A DNA stretch of 64,000 nucleotides from an uncultured Eubacteriales bacterium. GTDB taxonomy: Bacteria; Bacillota; Clostridia; Christensenellales; CAG-138. The notes below the pieces were generated by a model, which saw only the letters and a list, made by a program, of their open reading frames with translations, had not been told where the DNA came from and made no database searches. Each line of letters starts with the position of its first letter. Within the stretch, counting starts at the first letter, position 1. Shown in pieces: positions 51,145-59,256 of the stretch. A program made the position numbers and the translations under genes. The DNA lies in contig UQGA01000010.1 in the NCBI GenBank assembly GCA_900540495.1, positions 1-64,000 of the forward strand. Direction: 5' to 3'.

Positions 51145-51176
51145 TAAAAGCGTCGCCGGGAGCACCCCGGCGGCGC
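51145..51176 (-). terminator. pfk terminator
   Basis: On the minus strand a GC-rich stem (51150-51160 with 51166-51176) is followed by TTTT at 51146-51149. Confidence 0.6.
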
Positions 51177-51211
51177 CAGACCATATTATGCTCCGCCTCT
51201 CAAGGATGGCC

Positions 51212-52468
51212 TTATTTGGCGAGCACCTTTTTGAGCTTGGCAAATCGTGGCAGGCCGTTTTCGTGTACCAAATCCGGCGATCCCTGGATGAGCGGCAGCA
51301 CATAGTCCACAAATTCGCTCGTCACCCCATTGCCGCGTGCGTTAATCCACTCCAGCGGTACTTTTTTCTCGGCGTTTGCGGCCTCGGCAAGATCCACAAG
51401 GCGGATGTTGCAAACATAACGGCCGTTCTTGTCGAAGCTGCGCTCGAGGCCGACCATCTTGTCCGTCACGCCCGCGACGGCGGCGTATTCCACCGCCTTC
51501 TGGCCGGAGAGGAAAGCCTCCTCCACATCCGTCTCAGAGGCGCAGTGCGCCGCACAGCGCTGCAGCAGCGACAGTTCGATGCCGCGAATCTTGGACACGC
51601 CCAGCTTCTCTCGCACGATCGCCACGAGCGTAGCGGCAAGTCCGCCGAGTTGCTTGTGGCCGAAGGAATCAACCGCCGTTTCTCCCTGCGCCGCATACTC
51701 GGCGATGAGCTTCCCATCCCGGTCGTGAATCCCCTCGGATACGGCGATGATGCACTTGCCACGTTTGCGATAGATGCGCGATACATCGGCAAGGAACGAA
51801 TCCAGATCAAAGTCGACTTCCGGCAGATAGACCAGATCCGGGCCCTGTCCCAGGTAAGACGCGACCGCCGCGCTGCCCGCAAGCCATCCGGCATGACGGC
51901 CCATGATCTCAATGATGCAGATCATGGAGGTGTCGTAGACGAACGCATCGTGATACAGCTCCCTGCAGCTCGTGGCCACATACTTGGCGGCAGATGCAAA
52001 CCCCGGGCAATGGTCGGTCCCCCAGAGATCGTTGTCGATCGTCTTGGGCACGCCCATGATGCGGCACTCGTACCCCTGCTGCTGCATGTACTTGGAGATC
52101 TTGTTGCAGGTATCCATGGAATCGTTGCCGCCGTTGTAGAAGAAATAGCGCACGTCGTACTTCTTGAAGATTTCCAGAATGCGCTGATAATCGGTCTCAT
52201 CCTCGCTGCTGTCCTTGAGCTTATAGCGGCAGGACCCGAGAATGGACGACGGCGTGTGCATCATGAGGGCCAACTCCTCCGGATCCTCCTGGCCCATATC
52301 GTACAACACATCGTCCAGCACGCCGCGGATGCCATGCGCAGCGCCGTAAACCTTCGTGATGTTTGGGTTGTCCAGTGCCGTTCGGATGACGCCGTACGCG
52401 CTGGCGTTGATGACCGCAGTGGGGCCGCCGGACTGGCCGATGATGCAAGCGCCCTTTAACTGACTCAT
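51212..52468 (-). CDS. pfp: diphosphate-dependent 6-phosphofructokinase
   Basis: Phosphorylates fructose 6-phosphate reversibly using pyrophosphate. The 418 residues have the PFK core IGQSGGPTAVINAS. The residues that separate PPi from ATP enzymes are of the PPi type: YNGGNDSMDT (Asp where ATP-PFK has Gly) and PKTIDNDL (Lys where ATP-PFK has Gly). MGRHAGWLA is the fructose-6-phosphate motif. GGAGG lies 12 bases before ATG 52468. This indicates PPi-linked glycolysis or gluconeogenesis. Confidence 0.93.
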   Translation of the reverse strand: MSQLKGACIIGQSGGPTAVINASAYGVIRTALDNPNITKVYGAAHGIRGVLDDVLYDMGQEDPEELALMMHTPSSILGSCRYKLKDSSEDETDYQRILEIFKKYDVRYFFYNGGNDSMDTCNKISKYMQQQGYECRIMGVPKTIDNDLWGTDHCPGFASAAKYVATSCRELYHDAFVYDTSMICIIEIMGRHAGWLAGSAAVASYLGQGPDLVYLPEVDFDLDSFLADVSRIYRKRGKCIIAVSEGIHDRDGKLIAEYAAQGETAVDSFGHKQLGGLAATLVAIVREKLGVSKIRGIELSLLQRCAAHCASETDVEEAFLSGQKAVEYAAVAGVTDKMVGLERSFDKNGRYVCNIRLVDLAEAANAEKKVPLEWINARGNGVTSEFVDYVLPLIQGSPDLVHENGLPRFAKLKKVLAK

Positions 52469-52508
52469 AGTGCTCAGTATCCTCCATTATTCTTCTTAGT
52501 CCTTGCCC

Positions 52509-52537
52509 ATTTTAGCACAAACCAATCGGGAAACCAA
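52509..52537 (-). promoter_or_regulatory. promoter of pfp
   Basis: TTGGTT (52532-52537), 17 bases, TAAAAT (52509-52514) on the minus strand, divergent from the apbE promoter. Confidence 0.55.
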
Positions 52538-52574
52538 CAGGAAATTTCGGGATTCCCGGATAAGTTTGGGCTGG

Positions 52575-52603
52575 TTGCGCGAAAATTGCAAAGCATGTAT
52601 AAT
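52575..52603 (+). promoter_or_regulatory. promoter of apbE, leaderless type
   Basis: TTGCGC (52575-52580), 17 bases, TATAAT (52598-52603). The start codon at 52611 is seven bases after the -10, so the mRNA should start at or next to the ATG. No Shine-Dalgarno. Confidence 0.65.
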
Positions 52604-52610
52604 GATTCGC

Positions 52611-53651
52611 ATGAAACCGATTCGACGCATTGCATCGATACTGTGCCTGTTTTGCTGCGGCATCCTGTGCGCCTGCAGCAGCGCCGGCAGGAATGCCGGC
52701 CCGGTCGAACGGACGCTGTTTGCAATGGATACATTCGTGATGCTCACCGCCTACGGTGAGGCGGCCGACGATGCGCTGACGGCCTGTGCCAGCGAGCTGC
52801 AACGGCTGGAAGGCCTGTTTTCGGCAACGCAGGAAACGAGCGATATCGCCCGGCTCAATGCGTCGGACGGCACGGCGGTCGCCGTGGACGACGATACGGC
52901 TGCGCTGTTGCAGCAGGCAATCGCCCTGTCGGCGCAAACCGGCGGTGCATTCGATCCAACGGTCTATCCGCTGATGCGCCTCTGGGGCTTTGGCGAAGAC
53001 CCGTCCGTACCGGACGCCCATGAGATCGAGTCGATGTTGACGCTGGTAGGCGCCGGCCGCATCACGCTTGCGGACGGGTGCGCGTCACTGCCAACGGGCA
53101 TGGGCGTGGATCTTGGCGGTATCGCCAAGGGGTATGCGGCGGACAAGCTGTCCCATCTGCTGGCGGACGCCGGGGTGGAAAGCGCGCTGCTCTCGCTGGG
53201 TGGGAACGTCTCTGCGGTGGGAAGCAAACCGGATGGTTCCTCCTGGCGCATCGCCGTGCGCGATCCGGCCGATGAAACCGCCATCGTCGGCGTCGTGGAG
53301 GCCTGCGATCTGGCGGTGGTCACATCCGGCGGCTATCAGCGCTACTTCGAACAGGACGGCGTACGTTACCACCATATTCTCGACCCGGACACCGGCTACC
53401 CAGCGGACAGCGGGCTTGCCTCATCGACCGTCATCGCAAGCAGCGGCACGAAGGCCGACGCGCTTTCCACGGCGCTATTTGTCATGGGGCCGGAGGATGC
53501 GATCGCCTATTGGCGGGAATACGGGAGCGGCGAAGACGGGTTTTCGTTCGTACTCGTCACCGACGGCGGTGAGGTGCTTTACTCCGAGAACGCCCCGTTT
53601 TCGCCGACGGTAGAACGATCCAGAAGAATTGTTGCGCAGCCCGCTCAGTAA
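52611..53651 (+). CDS. apbE: FAD:protein FMN transferase
   Basis: Attaches FMN covalently to Thr/Ser of flavoproteins such as Rnf or Nqr subunits, and also handles FAD at the membrane. The 346-residue lipoprotein has a lipobox-like ILCACSS near residue 20, then MDTFVMLTAYG, GVDLGGIAKGYAADKL, SLGGNVSAVG, HHILDPDTGYPA, and the Mg-binding GTKADALSTALFVMG. The acceptor flavoprotein is not in the window. It is followed after 24 bases by a thioredoxin-fold gene. Confidence 0.94.
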   Translation: MKPIRRIASILCLFCCGILCACSSAGRNAGPVERTLFAMDTFVMLTAYGEAADDALTACASELQRLEGLFSATQETSDIARLNASDGTAVAVDDDTAALLQQAIALSAQTGGAFDPTVYPLMRLWGFGEDPSVPDAHEIESMLTLVGAGRITLADGCASLPTGMGVDLGGIAKGYAADKLSHLLADAGVESALLSLGGNVSAVGSKPDGSSWRIAVRDPADETAIVGVVEACDLAVVTSGGYQRYFEQDGVRYHHILDPDTGYPADSGLASSTVIASSGTKADALSTALFVMGPEDAIAYWREYGSGEDGFSFVLVTDGGEVLYSENAPFSPTVERSRRIVAQPAQ

Positions 53652-53675
53652 TCGGGCTGCCGGGAAGGAACTCGC

Positions 53676-54329
53676 ATGGAACAAAAACGCAACATCACCA
53701 TTATCCTTGCTGCGCTTGCGTTAGTGCTGGTCGGATGCCTGCTGCTGATCGCAGAGTTGACGGGCTGGCGTCCGGAGGCCGGGCAGTCGCAGCAGCAGGC
53801 GGCCGGCGAAACCCCGATCCCCTACGCGGAAGGCGCCGCGTTCGATGTTGCCTCTGCGCCGGACTTCGCCTTTGCCGGCAGCGACGGCGCGTTCGCAAGC
53901 CTGTACGATCACCTTGGCACACCGATTCTCGTGCATTTCTGGAACGGCGACGGCGACGCAGTGGTGGAGGAACTGCATGCGCTCGATCGCGCCTTTGCAA
54001 ACTACGGCGAGGACGTACAGTTCCTCATCATCCATACAGCAGGCGAGCAGTCGCAAAACGAAGCAAAATCGCTCTTTTCACGCGAAGAGCTCAAGCTGCC
54101 TCTGTTTTTCGATGCGGATGGCAGCGCGCTGGACGCCTGCGGCGCGATGCAGCCGCCGGTCACCTATTTTATCGATGCGCAAGGGTTTGTCGCCGCCGCC
54201 TCGACGGGCAGCATCGATGAAGATACGCTGTCCTTCGGGCTTTCTCTGCTCAACGGCCCCGGGCAGGATGAGGCGGCGCCGGCACCTTCGGCCGCCACAG
54301 CTGCACCATCAGAATCGCCGTCAGCATGA
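53676..54329 (+). CDS. TlpA/AhpC-like membrane-anchored protein lacking CXXC
   Basis: A 217-residue protein with an N-terminal membrane segment (about 7-28), a redoxin-like domain (APDFAFAGSDGAFASLYDHLGTPILVHFWNG, PPVTYFIDAQGFVA) and a Pro/Ala/Ser-rich tail. In TlpA or ResA, FWATWCxxC follows the first strand. Here it reads FWNGDGDAVVEEL with no cysteines, so disulfide chemistry is not possible. It probably keeps a binding role, perhaps with the ApbE lipoprotein encoded upstream. Its last 80 bases overlap the convergent eamA gene. Confidence 0.8.
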   Translation: MEQKRNITIILAALALVLVGCLLLIAELTGWRPEAGQSQQQAAGETPIPYAEGAAFDVASAPDFAFAGSDGAFASLYDHLGTPILVHFWNGDGDAVVEELHALDRAFANYGEDVQFLIIHTAGEQSQNEAKSLFSREELKLPLFFDADGSALDACGAMQPPVTYFIDAQGFVAAASTGSIDEDTLSFGLSLLNGPGQDEAAPAPSAATAAPSESPSA

Positions 54330-55179
54330 GTGCGCTGCCCAGGAGTTCTCTTGGCCGCATGGATTCATGGAGCAGCAGCGACGCAAACAGAACGGAAAAG
54401 ACGGACTCCATGCTCATCAGCAACGAGGCCACAGGCGCCGGCACGTGCCGCTGCCCGAGCATCTGGAACGTATAGGCGATCCCGCAGGAGAACACGCCTA
54501 CAAAGGCGATTGGCTGCCAGGCGGCAAGGATATCCGCCACGGCCGGCCGTTCGACCGTCAGCATCGGCAACAGGCCCAGCAGCCCTGCCACGAGAAATTG
54601 CAGACAGGACATGCGCAGGCAGTCCACGCGCGATGAAAAGCGGTCGATGACGAGGATATGCACCGAAAAGCAGACGGCGCAGCCGATCAGATAAAGATCA
54701 CCGGCGGAGACGGTCACATCCTCACCGACGCAGAGCAGATACATCCCCCCCAGCGCCACGACAACTCCCACCCATACGGAAAGTCCCGCTCGCTTTTTAA
54801 GAAAGATGCGCGCCAGCAACGGTACGAGCACAATGTACAACGAGGTAATGAACCCGGACTTGCCTGCGCCGGTGCGCTCGATGCCGCACTGTTGCAGGTA
54901 GCTCGCAAAGAACAGCGCCAGTCCGCACAGCGCGCCGCCCAACAACAGCGACCGGCGATCCGGTTTCCGCCCGCTGCCCGCCTTTGCGGCGCGCAGGTCG
55001 GACACGGCAATGGCCGGCAATAACGTCACGGCGCCCAGCAGAAAGCGCAACGCATTGAAGGTATAGGCGCCCACATGGCGGCCTGCCACGCTCTGCGCGG
55101 AAAACGCAGCGCCCCAGATGAGCGCCGCAAGCAGGAGCATCAACGCGCCTGCCGCCGTTTTTTTATCCCAGTAACCCAT
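54250..55179 (-). CDS. EamA/DMT-superfamily transporter
   Basis: Ten predicted membrane helices in 309 residues, arranged as two EamA repeats (AALIWGAAFSAQSVAGRHVG near the N-terminus and GCAVCFSVHILVIDRFSS in the second half). These are drug/metabolite exporters or importers, substrate unknown. The start is MGYWDKKTA (55179). The 3' end overlaps the end of the TlpA-like gene, tail to tail, by 80 bases, which is unusually long. Confidence 0.88.
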   Translation of the reverse strand: MGYWDKKTAAGALMLLLAALIWGAAFSAQSVAGRHVGAYTFNALRFLLGAVTLLPAIAVSDLRAAKAGSGRKPDRRSLLLGGALCGLALFFASYLQQCGIERTGAGKSGFITSLYIVLVPLLARIFLKKRAGLSVWVGVVVALGGMYLLCVGEDVTVSAGDLYLIGCAVCFSVHILVIDRFSSRVDCLRMSCLQFLVAGLLGLLPMLTVERPAVADILAAWQPIAFVGVFSCGIAYTFQMLGQRHVPAPVASLLMSMESVFSVLFASLLLHESMRPRELLGSALMLTAILMVQLWRPKVPAPPHPARGR

Positions 55180-55186
55180 GCGGCTT

Positions 55187-55215
55187 ACTATACGACATCT
55201 TTCATAAAAATGCAA
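55187..55215 (-). promoter_or_regulatory. promoter of eamA, leaderless type
   Basis: TTGCAT (55210-55215), 17 bases, TATAGT (55187-55192) on the minus strand. Seven bases separate the -10 from ATG 55179. No ribosome site. Confidence 0.65.
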
Positions 55216-55236
55216 GAGCCGGCCGCGCTCGTCCCG

Positions 55237-55764
55237 TCATTCCGAAAAGCCGACGCGACGCAGCGCCAGTACAAGCGGCGGCACGAGCAGCAGCTGGGCA
55301 ATGATACCCGGCCAGGCATTCAAAAAGGCGCCGGCCAGAAACGCCTGCATGCTCATCGCCCCGGTAATGCAATACGTCGCAGCCGCCCAAACGATGCGCC
55401 CCACGAGCATGGAGACGACGAGCGCAACATACAGCATCGGCGTGTTGCGGGGCAGCCGGCGATACAGCAGCCCCGTGCAGCAACCGTAGGCGGCCAGTTC
55501 AAATGCCATCGCCAACGCGGTCGGGAACATTGGCGGCATGGCAAACAGCAGGCTGCGCAACAGCGGCGTAACCGCGCCAACGGCAAGGCCCCACGGCCAG
55601 GAACAGACGAACCCGCACAGCAGCACGGGCAGGTGCATGGGCAGCAGCATACTGCCAAACTGCGGGATCTGTCCCGTCAAAAACGGCAGCACAAGTCCGA
55701 GCGTCAGCAGCAATGCCGCAAAGGCCAGCGTGCGGATCGTATGGGCGGCGGGTCGTTGTGCCAT
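55237..55764 (-). CDS. ECF transporter S component
   Basis: Substrate-binding membrane subunit of an energy-coupling-factor vitamin importer; 175 residues with five or six helices. The stretch GSMLLPMHLPVLLCGFVCSWPWGLAVGAV and MPPMFPTALAMAFELAAYG is typical of Clostridia S components. No EcfA/EcfT genes are near, so it would share the common energising module. The vitamin is not clear. A 145-base structured leader precedes it. The ribosome site is GGAGGC. Confidence 0.85.
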   Translation of the reverse strand: MAQRPAAHTIRTLAFAALLLTLGLVLPFLTGQIPQFGSMLLPMHLPVLLCGFVCSWPWGLAVGAVTPLLRSLLFAMPPMFPTALAMAFELAAYGCCTGLLYRRLPRNTPMLYVALVVSMLVGRIVWAAATYCITGAMSMQAFLAGAFLNAWPGIIAQLLLVPPLVLALRRVGFSE

Positions 55765-55909
55765 AAAAAATTGCCTCCAAAATCATAAAAATCACGCCAT
55801 ACAGGCGATCGCCGCATTTTGCGGCGGGCGCAGCCTTCATGGCGCAATCGGGTGTTCCATATGCGGGGATGTGCGAAAAGCACTTGCGTTGCCGGCTTGT
55901 GCCGGCTTT
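55765..55909 (-). promoter_or_regulatory. structured leader of the ECF gene, possible riboswitch
   Basis: A leader of about 145 bases. It holds a GCCGGC-ACAA-GCCGGC hairpin at its very start (55891-55906), a GTGC/GCAC hairpin and a CGCCGC/GCGGCG hairpin before GGAGGC. Vitamin S components are often riboswitch-controlled. I could not match TPP, FMN, preQ1, THF or cobalamin consensus. Confidence 0.4.
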
Positions 55910-55915
55910 TTATAT

Positions 55916-55944
55916 AGTTTACCAGTTCCCCCTGCAAGTGTCAA
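55916..55944 (-). promoter_or_regulatory. promoter of the ECF gene
   Basis: TTGACA (55939-55944), 17 bases, TAAACT (55916-55921) on the minus strand, one of the best matches to consensus in the window. Confidence 0.75.
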
Positions 55945-56514
55945 GGCGCCGGGCACCGAAAGGCATCTTCCGAATACGCTTTACGGCCTGTTGACAGGGC
56001 GAAAATGCGCCGCCGTCTGCAACGGAACAGATTCCGCCAATGCCCGGTGGCGTTCGTCCCGGATCGATATGCGGCGGCAAATCGGGTGGCTTGTAACGAC
56101 GGCCGGCACAGCGGCGCTCCGTTCCGGGCGGAGACAACACGGATGCGCCGAAATATGGATGAACCACCTCGGCCAACCGCCGATTTCCGAAGCAGGCAAT
56201 CAAGGAGCGCGGCAGGCGCGCGCAGAAGCCGTGGGCGCTCGCGCCAAAGATATGGCCGTGCCCCCGAGGCAAAACCTCTTATCGAAGAATCGATCGGACT
56301 GTACCCGCGGTATCGCAGCACTTCGGTCTCAAACGCCGGCAGGGCGCGGCGCAAGAACTGCATCCCACCCGCGCAAGTCGAGCGGAACAAACTGCATGCA
56401 GCCGGCCGGATGCCGCCCCCTTAACCCGGAAATCCGCGGGGCAACCGGCTCCCGCAGGCGCATCGGATACGGCGCGTCCAAATTTTGTTCAACCGGAACG
56501 GCGCCGCTTCCCCC
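55945..56514. other. long intergenic region, no gene seen
   Basis: About 570 bases with open frames on both strands that have high Arg/Ser/Pro content and no recognisable domain, as expected for random GC-rich DNA. It may be decayed coding sequence. No RNA gene or repeat stands out. Confidence 0.45.
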
Positions 56515-57477
56515 TCATGCCACATCCAGCAAGGCGTCACAGGGGTCCAAAAACGGCGGCACGTGTCCGGTTCCCACACAGGTCTCATAACTCATGGCAA
56601 AATAGTGAAGGTCCCCCCGGTCCCAGGTGGGGTCGGCGTAATACCAGGCGCCGTCCAGCAACAGGCGGTTCCACTGGTGCTCGGCGTCGGCGGTGCCGTC
56701 GCCGTCGGTGTCGGCGCCGCCGCCGACCAGATAGCTTTCGATCCCAACCTGGGTGAGCAGAAGCTGGTACAGCGCCGCATACGTCTGACAGAATGCAGCG
56801 CCATTCGTCACCGCATCGTATACGGTCAGGCGCATATCCAGCTCGTAATGCAGATTTTCCACCACAAAAAGATATAGCGCCTCCGCACAGTCGCGCTGCG
56901 ACATCCCCGGCGTACAGCGACCGAGCGCCTCCGCCATGCGGTCGGCAAACGCCTGCATGAGCATGCGATGTGTCCCGGCGTCGTACAGGTAGCGGATGGA
57001 TACGGTATGCGTCGAAGCGTCGAACGAGAACGGCCCTTCTCCCAGCGTAAAGCGCGCGTCGTACAGCAGCATCTTCTGCGGATACAGCGCATGGACCGTG
57101 CGCTCGATGCGCCCGTAATCCGCCGCATCGGAAAGGATCACGCTCGTCTCCCCCGCCGCAATCGCGGCAAGCAGGCGGCGGTAGTCGTCAAGGCTTTCCC
57201 CGAGGAACTCCTCCGCATAGCCCGGCAGCCGCATCGGGTCGTACGTCGGTATTTGCGCAAGCGGCGTCGTCTCCGGCGACGGGCTCGGCGCCGTCACAGG
57301 CGCAGCGGTCCCGTCCGCGGCGGGCCGGGGGCTGGCTGTGCCGGCGTTTGCTACGGCCGTCGCCGCCGGCGTCGCTTCGGCCGGTACAACTGCCGCCGGC
57401 GCAGACGCGCACGCAAGCGAGAGCGCCAGCATGGCGCAGGCAGCAGCGAGCAGGGGCATTTTTATCGCACGATTCAT
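56515..57477 (-). CDS. transglutaminase-like lipoprotein
   Basis: A 320-residue exported protein with a lipobox (LSLAC, about residue 23), an Ala/Pro/Thr-rich spacer to about residue 80, and a transglutaminase-like cysteine protease domain. The nucleophile is in GAAFCQTYAALYQLL and the His-Asp pair in EHQWNRLLLDGAWYYADPTWD. A DTDGDGTAD loop before the His could bind calcium. Such domains hydrolyse or cross-link peptides at the surface. ATG 57477 overlaps the mutY stop. Confidence 0.85.
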   Translation of the reverse strand: MNRAIKMPLLAAACAMLALSLACASAPAAVVPAEATPAATAVANAGTASPRPAADGTAAPVTAPSPSPETTPLAQIPTYDPMRLPGYAEEFLGESLDDYRRLLAAIAAGETSVILSDAADYGRIERTVHALYPQKMLLYDARFTLGEGPFSFDASTHTVSIRYLYDAGTHRMLMQAFADRMAEALGRCTPGMSQRDCAEALYLFVVENLHYELDMRLTVYDAVTNGAAFCQTYAALYQLLLTQVGIESYLVGGGADTDGDGTADAEHQWNRLLLDGAWYYADPTWDRGDLHYFAMSYETCVGTGHVPPFLDPCDALLDVA

Positions 57478-58490
57478 AAACAGATCCGATAGGCGGTCGG
57501 CAGGGAATGCACCGTCTCGTCGAGCCATACCCATCCCTGCGGCAGTGGATGGAGCTCCACGTCCAGCGCGCAGACATGCAGGCGCCATTCCACATGGGTA
57601 AAGATGTGTTTCCGTTCGTAGAAACGCCACGTACCGAGCGGACGCGCTCCCCAGGCGTCCAGCCTTGCGGCAGCCTGTTCCGCCGTGAGCGCGCCCGGCG
57701 CATCCGGCAGTTGCCAAAGCGAAGCAAGCAGTCCCTGCGCTTCCCGGCGATAGCCGGCGACCGCGCCCGTTGCATCGCGCAGCACAAACACCGTCCAATC
57801 CTCCACGCGCCGCGTGCGCTTAGCGGCGCGTACGGGCAGGAGCTGTTCCCGGCCGGCGGCAAGCGCGCAGCAGTCCGCCCGCAACGGGCAGTCCCCGCAA
57901 TGCGGCGCGCCGTTTGGCAAACATACCGTCGCGCCGAGCTCCATGAGCGACTGGTTGAACGCGCCGGGCCGGTCGTGCGGAATGCAGGACAGCAGCCGGC
58001 TGCGAACCGCGCGGCGAACGGCCGGATCGAGCACATCCGCATCGTCATTCGTCAGGCGCGCCATGACGCGCAGCACGTTGCCGTCCACGGCGGGCACGGG
58101 AATGCCAAAACTGATGGAGGCAACGGCGCCTGCCGTATACTCGCCCACGCCCGGCAGTGAGAGAAGCGCCTCATAGTCCGCAGGTATGCGGCCGTCAAAG
58201 CGTTCCATGACCTGCTGCGCCGCCCGCTGAAGGTTGCGGGCGCGGCTGTAATAGCCAAGCCCCTCCCAGAGCTTCAAAAGGCGGCTTTCCTCCACGGCGG
58301 CAAGCGCCTCCACCGTGGGCAATGCGGCGAGAAACCGCGACCAATACCCACGGACGGCCTCCACACGGGTCTGTTGCAGCATGACCTCGCTGATCCAGAC
58401 GGGGTAAGCCTCCGTTGTATGCCGCCACGGCAGGTCGCGCGCTGCAGCGGCGTACCAGTCGAGCAGGCGTTCGATCCAAGAATACTCCAT
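57474..58490 (-). CDS. mutY: A/G-specific adenine glycosylase
   Basis: Removes adenine opposite 8-oxoguanine. From MEYSWIERLLDWY (338 residues): SEVMLQQTRVEAV with the catalytic Glu region, the helix-hairpin-helix LLSLPGVGEYTAGAV, catalytic Asp in VDGNVLRV, the 4Fe-4S cysteines (CLPNGAPHCGDCPLRADC), and a C-terminal NUDIX-like 8-oxoG-recognition domain. A TATACT lies 9 bases upstream of ATG 58490, so any leader is tiny. Confidence 0.95.
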   Translation of the reverse strand: MEYSWIERLLDWYAAAARDLPWRHTTEAYPVWISEVMLQQTRVEAVRGYWSRFLAALPTVEALAAVEESRLLKLWEGLGYYSRARNLQRAAQQVMERFDGRIPADYEALLSLPGVGEYTAGAVASISFGIPVPAVDGNVLRVMARLTNDDADVLDPAVRRAVRSRLLSCIPHDRPGAFNQSLMELGATVCLPNGAPHCGDCPLRADCCALAAGREQLLPVRAAKRTRRVEDWTVFVLRDATGAVAGYRREAQGLLASLWQLPDAPGALTAEQAAARLDAWGARPLGTWRFYERKHIFTHVEWRLHVCALDVELHPLPQGWVWLDETVHSLPTAYRICL

Positions 58491-58558
58491 ATCGAAAACA
58501 GTATACCACAAATGGAAAAACCATGGTATAATGGCTTCAATTTGTTGAGGGAGAATCA

Positions 58559-59137
58559 TTGGTTATGGAACTGGATCTGAACGTCATTCATGAGCAGGCA
58601 ACCGAAGCCGCGCGCCTGCTGCTCTCCTCCGCCGCGCCTGCGCCCGGTGCGCTGTGCGTCATCGGCTGCTCGACGAGCGAAATCGCGGGCGAGCGCATCG
58701 GCTCCGCCTCCAACGCGGAGGTGGCGCGCGCCGTCATGGACGGGTTGCTTCCCGTGCTGCATGGCGCCGGGTTGTTCGTGGCGGTACAGGGATGCGAGCA
58801 TATCAACCGCGCGCTCTGTGTTGAGCGCGCATGTCAGGAGCGGTTCGGCCTTGCGGAGGTCTGGGTGGAGCCGTGGCTGCATGCGGGCGGCGCATTCTGC
58901 ACGGAGGCGGCCGGCCGCTTTGCCGATCATGTTATGGTCGAGGATCTTCGCGCGCAGGCCACGCTCGGCATCGATATCGGCGGCACGCTCATCGGCATGC
59001 ATCTGCGCCCGGTCGTCGTTCCCATCCATGCCGCATTGCGGCGTATCGGCAGCGCGACGCTGGTGCTGGCCAAGTCGCGTCCGCGCTATGTAGGCGGTCC
59101 GCGCGCGCATTATCCTGACCATACGTCAGATCACTGA
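58559..59137 (+). CDS. ywlG: YwlG/UPF0340 family protein
   Basis: A member of the TIGR01440 family, 192 residues, of unknown biochemical role. Matches B. subtilis YwlG in length and in VIGCSTSEIAGERIG, VAVQGCEHINRALCVERA, ADHVMVEDLRAQATLGIDIGGTLIGMH and KSRPRYVGGPRAHY. TTG 58559 is placed 5 bases after GAGGGAG and is the likelier start; ATG 58565 is an alternative. The gene is divergent from mutY with overlapping -10 regions. Confidence 0.88.
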   Translation: MVMELDLNVIHEQATEAARLLLSSAAPAPGALCVIGCSTSEIAGERIGSASNAEVARAVMDGLLPVLHGAGLFVAVQGCEHINRALCVERACQERFGLAEVWVEPWLHAGGAFCTEAAGRFADHVMVEDLRAQATLGIDIGGTLIGMHLRPVVVPIHAALRRIGSATLVLAKSRPRYVGGPRAHYPDHTSDH

Positions 59138-59220
59138 GCCGCAATTTCGGCCGGTCGATAGAGAAATTATGAATTTTTTGCCGAATTTGCGCGATTTATC
59201 AAAATTATTCATAAATATGT

Positions 59221-59250
59221 TTGCAATTTTCGGTAAACTTGTTCTATAAT
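59221..59250 (+). promoter_or_regulatory. promoter of the structured RNA
   Basis: TTGCAA (59221-59226), 18 bases, TATAAT (59245-59250), inside an AT-rich stretch. Start predicted near 59257. Confidence 0.7.
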
Positions 59251-59256
59251 AGCGTT

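Noticed and set aside
55941..56424. Overlapping frames on both strands between the ECF and transglutaminase genes
   Set aside because: No ribosome site, no domain, and residue composition of random GC-rich DNA.
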